A stretch of 64,000 nt of DNA from Salinigranum salinum (GTDB taxonomy: Archaea > Halobacteriota > Halobacteria > Halobacteriales > Haloferacaceae). A program made the position numbers and the translations under genes. Every line of letters begins with the position of its first letter. Within the stretch, counting starts at the first letter, position 1. The notes beneath the pieces are model-generated. The model worked only from the letters and a program-made list of their open reading frames with translations, searched no databases and had not been told where the DNA came from. Shown piece after piece: positions 51,067 to 58,956 of this stretch. The stretch spans positions 310,001 to 374,000 of the forward strand of contig NZ_VTOJ01000001.1 in assembly GCF_009176545.1 (NCBI RefSeq). The letters are read 5' to 3'.

Positions 51067-53178
51067 CTACCCCGTCGTCCGCAGGTGCCCTTGCCGGGGC
51101 TCGTACACCTCGCCCTTGCGGCGGAGTTTCTCGATCTCGCTCTCGGCCTTCGACCGGTCGAGGTCGAGTTCCATCTCGGCCTGGTCGAGCACCTCGTCGA
51201 TCGGAGCGCCGTCTTCGTACTCCTCTTGGAGGTCCGAGATGAGGCCCCTGATGCTCTTGATCCGGTCGCGCTGGGTCTTCGACCGTCCCGTCTCGATAAT
51301 GTCCGCGTCGAACTCGCCGGTCTCGGGATCGACGCCGATGGCCTCCAGACAGGAGCGGACGATGCCGATGACGCGTTCGGCGTCCTCGGCCTCGACGGTG
51401 TCGGAGTGGCGGACGCGCGCGGAGGCCTCCGCGAGGCGGACGAGCGCCTCGAGTTTCCGGGCCGTCACGGGGACGGGGTCGCCTTCCTCCGAGCCCCGCG
51501 CCCGGAGGTCGACGTAGAACTCGCGGATGGCGGCGCGTGCCTCGTCGGTCATCGTCGGGAAGCAGTTGCGTCGGGCGTGGGCGATGTACTTCCGCAGGAG
51601 TTCGGCGTCGATCACCGGTTCGACGTCCTCGCTGGCGGCGTCGACCTGCTCCTGTGAGAAGTCCGGGTTCGTCATGTGCGTCCGGTGGGTGTGCAGTTCG
51701 CCCGCGTAGTTCGTCTGGAGGATGTGATCGGCGAGATCGGCGTCCTTCTCGGGGTCGGGCTGGTCGGTGATCGTGAAGATGAGGTCGAACCGGGAGATGA
51801 GCGCGGGTTCGAGGTCGATCTGTTCGCCGATCGACTCGAACTGGTCGAACCGGCCGTACTTCGGGTTCGCGGCACCCAACAGCGAACAGCGGGACTTGAG
51901 CGTGGCGTTGATGCCAGCCTTCGAGACCGAGATCGTCTGCTGTTCGAGCGCCTCGTGCATCGCCGAGCGATCCTCCGGGCGCATCTTGTCCAGCTCGTCG
52001 ACGGCGGCGATGCCCTTGTCCGCGAGCACGAGCGCGCCGGCCTCGAGCGTCCACTGCTGGCCGTCGCCGAAGTCGTCCCTGACCGCCGCGGCCGTGAGCC
52101 CCGCCGAGGACGACCCTTTCCCGGAAGTGTACACCGACCGTGGCGCGATATTTCGAACGTATGACAGGAGTTGGGACTTCCCCGTGCCGGGGTCCCCGAT
52201 CAGGAGCATGTGCAGGTCGCCGCGGATCCGCGAGCCGTCCTTCAGGCGTTTGGTCACGCCCGAGAAGAGCTGGAGGATCATCGCGAGCTTCTCCTGCTCG
52301 TAGCCGTAGATGGAGGGGGCGAGCGAGCCGATCATCTTCTCGTAGATGTCCGGACTGTTCGAGAGTTCGAGGATCTCGAGCACGTCCTCCTCCGTGATCT
52401 CCATGTCCTCGAACTCCTCGTCCTCGACGGTGATCGAGACGCCGTCCATGTAGAGGTCGAAGATGGGCGTCTTCTCGTTGTTCGAGGTCTGCTGTTCGAT
52501 GTGGAGGACGCCGTTGAGCGTGACGTGGTCGCCCGCGGTCACCTTCCCCGTGACGTCGTCTTCGAGGTTGACGTCGATGCTCTGGGGGGTCTCTCCGCCC
52601 CTGAGCCCCTCCGGCGACTCCTGGACCCGGATCTTCTGGGAGTCGACGAACTCGCTCTGGTCGAAGTTCACCCTGAACGGCCCCTGCCGCTCGCAGCCCT
52701 GACACTCGTGCGGCTCCTGGAACCCGCTGTCCTGCTGGGGGATGTACGTCATCGTTCCGCAGCGCTGGCACTCGAAGGCGGCCTCCGTGATCTTCGGGCG
52801 GACGTCCGTGGCCTTGCGGACGATCCCCTGGACCGACACCAGTTTGCCGATGTGGTCGTCGTGGACGCGGATGTTCCGAATGTCGATGGTGTCGGGGATG
52901 TTCGTGAGGCGGACGTGCGCTTGCCCGAGGCTCACGTCGGCCGGCAGGTCGTAGAGGCGAAGCGCCTCCTCGGCGTATCGCTGGAACTCGTCGGGCCGGG
53001 CGAGGTAGTCGTCCGCGAGGTCGTGGTCGAACGTGGAGAGGTCGTCGTAGTCGACGTGCAGCGAGCGCTGTTCGTTGGGGAATCGCTGGGCGAGCTTCCC
53101 GATCGCGTCGCGGTAGTAGTTGCGATAGAACTGGATGAACCGGTCCGTGAGTTCATCGTTCTGCGGGGCCTGAGCCAT
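51067..53178 (-). CDS. mcm: MCM replicative helicase (703 aa)
   Basis: Replicative DNA helicase. N-terminal DNA-binding part with a zinc site (CQRCG then CQGCERQG, about 137-165), AAA+ core with Walker A GDPGTGKSQLL (about 328-338), Walker B KGIAAVDELDKM (about 389-400), arginine finger ISRFDLIF (about 460-467), and a C-terminal winged helix (about 640-703). Length is that of an intein-free haloarchaeal MCM. ATG 53178 (MAQAPQNDELTDRF) is standard. Confidence 0.97.
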   Translation of the reverse strand: MAQAPQNDELTDRFIQFYRNYYRDAIGKLAQRFPNEQRSLHVDYDDLSTFDHDLADDYLARPDEFQRYAEEALRLYDLPADVSLGQAHVRLTNIPDTIDIRNIRVHDDHIGKLVSVQGIVRKATDVRPKITEAAFECQRCGTMTYIPQQDSGFQEPHECQGCERQGPFRVNFDQSEFVDSQKIRVQESPEGLRGGETPQSIDVNLEDDVTGKVTAGDHVTLNGVLHIEQQTSNNEKTPIFDLYMDGVSITVEDEEFEDMEITEEDVLEILELSNSPDIYEKMIGSLAPSIYGYEQEKLAMILQLFSGVTKRLKDGSRIRGDLHMLLIGDPGTGKSQLLSYVRNIAPRSVYTSGKGSSSAGLTAAAVRDDFGDGQQWTLEAGALVLADKGIAAVDELDKMRPEDRSAMHEALEQQTISVSKAGINATLKSRCSLLGAANPKYGRFDQFESIGEQIDLEPALISRFDLIFTITDQPDPEKDADLADHILQTNYAGELHTHRTHMTNPDFSQEQVDAASEDVEPVIDAELLRKYIAHARRNCFPTMTDEARAAIREFYVDLRARGSEEGDPVPVTARKLEALVRLAEASARVRHSDTVEAEDAERVIGIVRSCLEAIGVDPETGEFDADIIETGRSKTQRDRIKSIRGLISDLQEEYEDGAPIDEVLDQAEMELDLDRSKAESEIEKLRRKGEVYEPRQGHLRTTG

Positions 53179-53260
53179 CGCACATCCATTGTGCGTACTC
53201 GACTAAAGAGTCTTGGCAACCGGGGCGGAAGTGGATCGGGTCAGCGGGCGTCGGCGCAGA

Positions 53261-54259
53261 CTACGCGTGTTCGGTCAGGAACTCCCGGACGGATTCGCCA
53301 CAGCTCGCCGGGTCGTCGAGCCAGGGCAGGTGACCGACGCCGACCTCGTGGAACGCCGCGTCCGGGAGGTACGCCGCACCCCGTCGTCCCTGTTCGACGG
53401 TCCCAAACGGGTCGTCACGACCCCAGAGGAGCAACACGGGCGGACGGATTCGCCGCAGGTCGGCGGACGTGAACGCCGCCTCGGGGCGCGCGCCACGGAG
53501 CCGGAGCGCGCGTCTGAGGAGGCTCGTCCACGACCGGTGGGCTGTCGGGAGCGTCTCCATCCGGAACACGGCCTCGTCGAACTCGCGAGGGAGTCGCGTG
53601 GCGGTCTCGTCCGGGTGGCCCAGGAAGCGCCACGCCTCCCGAGCGTCGGTCGCGTCGTCCGGTTGCATCAGCCGGGCGACGAGGACGCCACCGAGGACCG
53701 GCAGCGACATGAGTCGCATCGGGAACGGCGCGCTCGTGTCCGGGAACAACGCCGGACAGCCCAGCAGGACGATCGCCGACACGCGATCGGGGTGTGCGAG
53801 CGCGAACCGGAGCGCCCACAGTCCGCCCATCGAGTTCCCGAGTATCGGTGCCGCGTCCAGGTCGAAGTGGTCGAAGAGCGCTCGTGTCGAACTGACCGCG
53901 ACCGTCTCCAGCGGGAACGCGCGATAGTCGATGCCGTCGCTGAGCCCGCCACCCGGTCGGTCCACGACGAGGAGCCGGTAGTCGATCAGTTCGGGGAGGA
54001 GCGGTGCCCAGAGGACGCCGTGGCCGATCCCACCCTGTATCGCGACCAGCGGCGGCCCGGTTTCCGTGCCGGTCTCTACGGCCCGAACACGTCGATCCAG
54101 CTCCGGAACGTCGACCGTGTGTTCCGTTCGCTCGAGCCCGTAGTGCTCGTAGACCCGTTTCTCGGCCGCGGCCGCGGCTCGTACTCGGCGGCTGCCCCGT
54201 TCGAGCGATTCCGCGGTGTACCGCCCGCCCCCGTTCGACCGCTCTACGTGCTGACCCAT
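53261..54259 (-). CDS. Alpha/beta hydrolase (332 aa)
   Basis: Full triad visible: nucleophile elbow ILGNSMGGLWAL (about 147-158), acid in LLLWGRDDPFG (about 275-285) and His in EVGVGHLPWLDDP (about 306-318). Lipase/esterase or C-C hydrolase-like; substrate unknown. The N-terminal 30 residues are polar. ATG 54259 is taken because upstream codons are basic and unlike the family. Confidence 0.88.
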   Translation of the reverse strand: MGQHVERSNGGGRYTAESLERGSRRVRAAAAAEKRVYEHYGLERTEHTVDVPELDRRVRAVETGTETGPPLVAIQGGIGHGVLWAPLLPELIDYRLLVVDRPGGGLSDGIDYRAFPLETVAVSSTRALFDHFDLDAAPILGNSMGGLWALRFALAHPDRVSAIVLLGCPALFPDTSAPFPMRLMSLPVLGGVLVARLMQPDDATDAREAWRFLGHPDETATRLPREFDEAVFRMETLPTAHRSWTSLLRRALRLRGARPEAAFTSADLRRIRPPVLLLWGRDDPFGTVEQGRRGAAYLPDAAFHEVGVGHLPWLDDPASCGESVREFLTEHA

Positions 54260-54694
54260 GACGTCCCTCCTGCGTACCCTGTGTGACTGTGTGTCATACC
54301 AGCATAACGATTCCGTCCGTTCGGCGGGTACCCCACGCTCCGGGTACCGAGAGTGCCGGCAGCGACCCCGTGGTGCTCCAGACGAGCCGTCCGCGGCGCG
54401 TGGACACCCCTCTGTACTCTCGACACACTGGTGCGGGCGGAGAGACGCATACGTCCTCTCTCGTGGATACCGTCCTCGTCTCGTGGCGGGGCCGAATGCC
54501 GGGGTGGAACAGAGGAGGTCGACTCGGGAGCGGGCATCGACACCCGGCGACGTCCCCGAGACCGACACCGACATCGTCGTCATGGCCGATCACCCTGCCA
54601 GGGTCGTCGACGTCGACGACACTCCCGCGAGATCCGTTCTCGGCGGTCGGGCACGGCCGTCACACCACCGCTGGATACTTGTTGTAGTGTGTTT
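54260..54694. other. Gene-free interval
   Basis: About 435 bp between divergent genes with no credible coding sequence. A/T content rises from 54670 on, where the promoter of the amidotransferase begins. Confidence 0.5.
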
Positions 54695-54704
54695 ATTGTA
54701 CAAT
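54695..54704 (+). promoter_or_regulatory. Perfect palindrome before the amidotransferase
   Basis: ATTGTACAAT, a perfect 10-bp palindrome ending at the base before the ATG at 54705. It is a variant of the sulfur-cluster motif (ATTGCACAAT). Confidence 0.6.
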
Positions 54705-55439
54705 ATGAACAATTTTACTGAACCGGTCGAGATCGCGTTTCTGGACGCCTCGGTGGGAGAGACGCCCGCCGAACGGAACGTCAGACGCGAACTCGACGCC
54801 GACGTGCGAGCGTACAAGGTGAGCGAAGGTGAGTTCCCACCCCACGTCGACGCGGACGAGTTCGGGTTCGACGCCGTCGTCGTCTCGGGGTCGCAGGCGT
54901 CCGTGTACGACGACGAGCCGTGGATCGCGGAGACCGAGGCGTGGGTCCGCGAGGCGGTCGAGACGGGGCTTCCGGTGCTGGGCGTCTGCTGGGGCCACCA
55001 GTTGCTCGCGCAGGCGATCGGGGGTGACGTGGACCCGATGGGGACGTACGAACTCGGCTACGAGACGATCGAACTGCTCCCCGCGGCCGAGCACGACCCC
55101 CTGTTCGACGGCGTGGACGGGTCGTTCGTCGCCTTCGAGACGCACGCCGACGAGGTGACACGACTCCCCGGCGACGTGTCGATCCTCGCGGAGACGGATC
55201 GGGCGCTACAGGCGTTCCGCGTCGAGAACGCGTGGGGCGTGCAGTTCCACCCGGAGTACGACCTCGACACCGCCCGGTGGGTGACCGAGAACAAGCGCGG
55301 GTGGCTCGACGACGCGACGGTCGACGCCGTCCTAGAGACCGTCACCCCCGAGCGCCACGCGGCGACAGCCGACGCCACCCGCGTGTTCGAGAACTTCCTC
55401 GCGTTCGCCGCGCGGACACCCGCTCCGCTCGGGTGGTAG
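54705..55439 (+). CDS. Class I glutamine amidotransferase, paralogue of 5930 gene (244 aa)
   Basis: Nucleophile in GVCWGHQLLAQAIGG and His/Glu in GVQFHPEYDLDTARWV. Block order and length match 5930-6640: FLDASVGE, VVSGSQASVYDDEPWI, CWGHQ, YELGYE, FHPEYD. The two are duplicated genes. This copy lies next to thioredoxin and a CoA-disulfide-reductase-like gene with related promoter palindromes, suggesting a role in low-molecular thiol or gamma-glutamyl metabolism (inference). The start MNNFTEPVEIAF agrees in length with the paralogue. Confidence 0.9.
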   Translation: MNNFTEPVEIAFLDASVGETPAERNVRRELDADVRAYKVSEGEFPPHVDADEFGFDAVVVSGSQASVYDDEPWIAETEAWVREAVETGLPVLGVCWGHQLLAQAIGGDVDPMGTYELGYETIELLPAAEHDPLFDGVDGSFVAFETHADEVTRLPGDVSILAETDRALQAFRVENAWGVQFHPEYDLDTARWVTENKRGWLDDATVDAVLETVTPERHAATADATRVFENFLAFAARTPAPLGW

Positions 55440-55471
55440 GCTCACGTATCTGGCGGTATATTTGTCGCTAT

Positions 55472-55481
55472 AATGTACAAT
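55472..55481 (+). promoter_or_regulatory. Operator-like element before thioredoxin
   Basis: AATGTACAAT, one base from the palindrome at 54695, just upstream of the TATA-like AAACTATTAAG (55489-55499), which is 27 bp before the ATG at 55526. Confidence 0.55.
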
Positions 55482-55525
55482 ACACACAAAACTATTAAGC
55501 CGGTCGACGACCAACCTGGCAGTGT

Positions 55526-55870
55526 ATGTCAGATGCAGTATCACGGGCCACGGACGTCCCGATTCACGTCGAGTCGGTCGCCCAGTTCGAGGAGTTTACC
55601 GGACAGGACGGCGTCGTAGTCGTCGACTTCTACGCCGACTGGTGCGGTCCCTGTACGATGCTCGAACCCGCGATGGAGGCGATCGCAGCCGAGACGAACG
55701 CGACCGTCGTGAAAGTCGACGTCGACGCCCACGGCGAACTCGCCGCGGCGTTCGGCGTCCAGGGCGTGCCGAACCTCGTCTTCTTCCGCGACGGGGAGCC
55801 GAAAAAGCGCGCTGTCGGCGTCCAGGGCCGCGACGCGCTCGTCTCGGTCGTCGAGTCGCTGTCCGCCTGA
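55526..55870 (+). CDS. Thioredoxin (114 aa)
   Basis: Classic thioredoxin with DFYADWCGPCTML (Cys40, Cys43) and the cis-proline region GVQGVPNLVFFRDGE. Reduces protein disulfides or persulfides in the cytoplasm. Own promoter with a motif shared by the neighbouring genes. Confidence 0.96.
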   Translation: MSDAVSRATDVPIHVESVAQFEEFTGQDGVVVVDFYADWCGPCTMLEPAMEAIAAETNATVVKVDVDAHGELAAAFGVQGVPNLVFFRDGEPKKRAVGVQGRDALVSVVESLSA

Positions 55871-55933
55871 TCGATCGATCGAACGGGCGGATCCTCCTGA
55901 CCGCCACTCTCCAGTGTTTCCTGTCTCCTCGAT

Positions 55934-55952
55934 ATTGTATACTCGTCACAAT
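55934..55952 (+). promoter_or_regulatory. Inverted repeat before the flavoprotein disulfide reductase
   Basis: ATTGT (55934-55938) and ACAAT (55948-55952) with a 9-bp spacer, overlapping the A/T-rich AATCTATTTG (about 55950-55959), about 30 bp before the ATG at 55984. Half-sites match the other motif copies, with wider spacing. Confidence 0.5.
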
Positions 55953-55983
55953 CTATTTGCCGAACCGACGAGTACAGTCACGT

Positions 55984-57330
55984 ATGGACCCGATCGTCAT
56001 CGTCGGTGGCGACGCCGCGGGGATGAGCGCGGCCAGCAAGCTCAAACGCGAGCGGCCCGAGCGCGAGGTGATCGTCTTCGAGAAGGGCGCGTACGTCTCG
56101 TACGCCGCCTGCGGGATGCCGTACTTCGTGAAGGGTGCGGTCGACTCGCTCGACGACCTCGTCACGATCACGCCCGAGGCGTTCGTCGAGGAGCGCGGCA
56201 TCGACCTGCGACTCCACCACGAGGTCGTGGGGATCGATCCGGAGGAACACGCGGTCGTCGTCGAGGGCCCAGACGGCCGGACCACACAGTCGTACGACCA
56301 GTTGCTCGTCGCGACGGGCGCGCACGCCGTCGTGCCACCGTTCGACGGGATGGACCTCGACGGCGTGTTCACGATGCACTCGCTGCCCGAGGCCGACGCC
56401 GTCCGCGACTACCTCGCGTCAGCGGAGCCGGAGTCGGTGGCGGTCGTCGGCGGCGGCTACGTCGGGATCGAGATGGCCGAGGCCTTCCACGCACACGACG
56501 TCGAGGTCCACCTCTTCGAGATGCTCCCGCACGTCATGGCCCCGTTCGGCGAGACGGTCGCCGACCACGTCGAGGAACACCTCCGCGAGCAGGGCGTCGA
56601 CCTCCACCTGAACACCGCGGTCGAGCGGTTCGTCGGCGACGACCGCGTCGCGGGCGTCGACGTCGGCGACAGGGTGTTCGACGCCGACCTCGCGCTCGTC
56701 GGCGTCGGCGTCGCGCCGAACACGGACCTCGCCGAGTCCGCCGGTATCGAACTGGGTGAGACGGGTGCCATCGCGACCGACGCGTACGGGCGGACCTCTC
56801 GGTCAGGGGTGTTCGCGGCGGGCGACTGCGCCGAGGCGCGCCACGTCGTCACGGGCGAGCCCGACCACGTCCCGCTCGCGCTCACGGCGAACCGGGCAGG
56901 CCGCGCCATCGGACAGACGATGGCCGGTGACGAGACGCCCGTGGGCGACATCGCGGGCACGGCCGTCGTGAAGGCGTTCGACCTGACGGCGGCGCGGACG
57001 GGCGTGATCGACGAGGAGCGCGCCCGCGAGGCGGGGTTCGACCCCGTGTCGGTCACGATCACGGCGTCGTCGCGAGCGCACTACTACCCCGGCGCGGAGG
57101 AGCTCACGATAACGCTGCTCGGCGACCGCGACACGGGGCGCGTCCTCGGGGCGACGATGGTCGGTCGCGAGGGCGTCGCGAAGCGGATCGACACCGTCGC
57201 CGTGGCACTCCACGAGGGAGCCACTGCGGAGCAACTGTCGTACTACGACCTCGCGTACGCACCGCCGTACAGTCCGGTGTGGGATCCCGTGTTGACCGCC
57301 GCGAAGGTGCTCGACGGGAACGTCGGGTGA
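55984..57330 (+). CDS. FAD-dependent pyridine-nucleotide disulfide oxidoreductase, CoA-disulfide-reductase-like (448 aa)
   Basis: FAD motif VIVGGDAAGMSAAS (about 5-18), a single active-site cysteine Cys43 in SYAACGMPYFVKG, NAD motif VAVVGGGYVGIEMAE (about 148-162), second FAD motif GVFAAGDCAE (about 275-284) and a dimerisation domain with YYDLAYAPPYSPVWDP (about 420-435). The single-Cys class includes CoA-disulfide reductases, NADH persulfide reductases and NADH oxidases. Next to thioredoxin and under a sulfur-type operator, disulfide or persulfide reduction is the best guess. Confidence 0.93.
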   Translation: MDPIVIVGGDAAGMSAASKLKRERPEREVIVFEKGAYVSYAACGMPYFVKGAVDSLDDLVTITPEAFVEERGIDLRLHHEVVGIDPEEHAVVVEGPDGRTTQSYDQLLVATGAHAVVPPFDGMDLDGVFTMHSLPEADAVRDYLASAEPESVAVVGGGYVGIEMAEAFHAHDVEVHLFEMLPHVMAPFGETVADHVEEHLREQGVDLHLNTAVERFVGDDRVAGVDVGDRVFDADLALVGVGVAPNTDLAESAGIELGETGAIATDAYGRTSRSGVFAAGDCAEARHVVTGEPDHVPLALTANRAGRAIGQTMAGDETPVGDIAGTAVVKAFDLTAARTGVIDEERAREAGFDPVSVTITASSRAHYYPGAEELTITLLGDRDTGRVLGATMVGREGVAKRIDTVAVALHEGATAEQLSYYDLAYAPPYSPVWDPVLTAAKVLDGNVG

Positions 57331-57483
57331 CGCGACCGCGAGTCCCGCGGGCCGGGAGGGCCGGGAGGGCGCGGGGAGCGGCTTTCACGTCCGGTCGTCG
57401 GTGGGGATGGTGGACCGAAGTGGACGGTGTGGAGCGGCTCGAAGCGTGGTCGGTGGAGGGCCGAAGTGTATCGCGGGCTCCCG

Positions 57484-58956
57484 TCAGCCGGAACCGAACC
57501 GCGAGCGGAGCGTCCAGACCGCGAGGACGACCCCTCCGACGAAGAGGAGCTGGGCGGTCAGCGGTGCCGCCCCGACGTCGTCGCCCATCGCCCGGACGCC
57601 GTCGTCGACCGCCGTCTCCCGCGCCCCGGGGAGGTAGTCGGGGACCGGCGGTGCCTGCGACGTCCCGACGTACGTCGCCAGCCACTCGTCGTGCGGGTCA
57701 CCGGCGGCGTCCGCGACGAAGCTCGCGAACGCCGTCCGGTCGACTTCGCGGTCGTGGGCGTTCATCGCCGCGACGACCGCACGCAGGGTCCGGTCGCCGT
57801 CGCTCGCCTCGCGGATCTCGGCGTCGAGCGCGGCGAGCACCCGCATTCCCTTGAAGTAGCTCGCGTCGTCGTCGACGCTCTCCGTCTCGGCCAGCACGGC
57901 GTCGCGCTCCTCGTCGGTCCGGACATGGTCGTAGAACGCCTCCCGGGAGACGTGGCCACCCTCGTACGCGAGCCACGCGGCGTAGTACTCCGCACTGGCG
58001 TCGTCGAACCACGCCATGCCCGGTGCGGTCTCGTACGACTGCCGGCTGTGGACGTACTCGTGGAACCACGCGTTGTCGGGCGTGTCGAGCGGCTCGTCGG
58101 CGGCGACGTACACGTCCTGCCGCCCGTCGACCTCGGCGCGGGAGAGCCGTCCCGACGCGTCGATGGGGTCGGGGGCGACGAAGACGGTCAGTCGCTCGTT
58201 GCGCGCGCCGACTCGCAGGTCGTCCGAGGCCGTCGCGAGCGCGGCGAGCACGGCCCGCGGCGACTCCGCCATCTCCGTCGCCTGCGGGACGACCAGCCTG
58301 ATCGTCTCGCCGTCGACCGTCCGCGAGTAGGTTTCGGACGGGCCGAGGTACGCGTAGCCGGGACCGACGACCCCCTCGCCGGCGGCGTGGCCGCGCTCGA
58401 CGACCACCGGTTCGGGGGTGTCATCTACCCGTTCGTACCGCCACTCGACGTCCGCCGTCCGCCAGTTGAACAGCGCCCACTCGCCGGTGCTCGCCGCCTC
58501 GCGCGTCCCGTCGTCGGTCCGGTCGACGTTCACGACGTAGCTGACCGTCGGCCGGTCGGTGTCGGCGTCCGAGCGGTCCCAGATCCACGCCGTCTCGCCG
58601 TCGTCGCCGGTCCGCTCGTAGCCGTCCGTCTCGACGACCGTCGCGTTCTCGGGCACCTGGATCGCGACGCTCGTGACGTGCTCGGGCGCGGTCGTCTCGA
58701 CCGTCACGCGCACGTCTCCCGGTCGATCGGGCAGCCGCTCGAACGTGTGGTCGAACGTCAGCGCACCGGTCGTGCGGTTCGCCGTCGTGGCGGGGTCTAC
58801 GCCCCCTGCTGCCGACGTCTCGTCGGTCGCTGCCGCGCTCGCGGGGAGCGGGATCGCGGACGTCACGGCCAGCAGTGCCAGCCCGCCGACGAGCAGCGTC
58901 TCCCGAGCGTCTCCGCCGACGGTTTCGCTCGCCACGTCGCGGAGCCGAGCGATCAT
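57484..58956 (-). CDS. Membrane-anchored gluzincin metalloprotease (490 aa)
   Basis: N-terminal signal/anchor helix (LLVGGLALLAVTSAIPLPASAAA), a large external part, then the zinc motif HEYVHSRQSY (about 300-309; H-E-x-x-H) with a downstream glutamate in ASAEYYAAWLAYEGG (about 324-338), typical of gluzincins, and a C-terminal membrane helix (LTAQLLFVGGVVLAVWTL). The active site should face outside. Its start overlaps the upstream ATP-grasp gene by 4 bp (ATGA, 58953-58956), a strong operon sign. Substrate unknown. Confidence 0.87.
   Translation of the reverse strand: MIARLRDVASETVGGDARETLLVGGLALLAVTSAIPLPASAAATDETSAAGGVDPATTANRTTGALTFDHTFERLPDRPGDVRVTVETTAPEHVTSVAIQVPENATVVETDGYERTGDDGETAWIWDRSDADTDRPTVSYVVNVDRTDDGTREAASTGEWALFNWRTADVEWRYERVDDTPEPVVVERGHAAGEGVVGPGYAYLGPSETYSRTVDGETIRLVVPQATEMAESPRAVLAALATASDDLRVGARNERLTVFVAPDPIDASGRLSRAEVDGRQDVYVAADEPLDTPDNAWFHEYVHSRQSYETAPGMAWFDDASAEYYAAWLAYEGGHVSREAFYDHVRTDEERDAVLAETESVDDDASYFKGMRVLAALDAEIREASDGDRTLRAVVAAMNAHDREVDRTAFASFVADAAGDPHDEWLATYVGTSQAPPVPDYLPGARETAVDDGVRAMGDDVGAAPLTAQLLFVGGVVLAVWTLRSRFGSG

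Noticed and set aside
51067-53178. Intein in MCM
   Set aside because: The 703-aa length and continuous motifs leave no room for an intein.
54258-55439. 393-codon version of the amidotransferase starting at 54258
   Set aside because: The first 149 codons are basic and unlike the family, and the promoter-like A/T-rich region and palindrome lie inside that extension.
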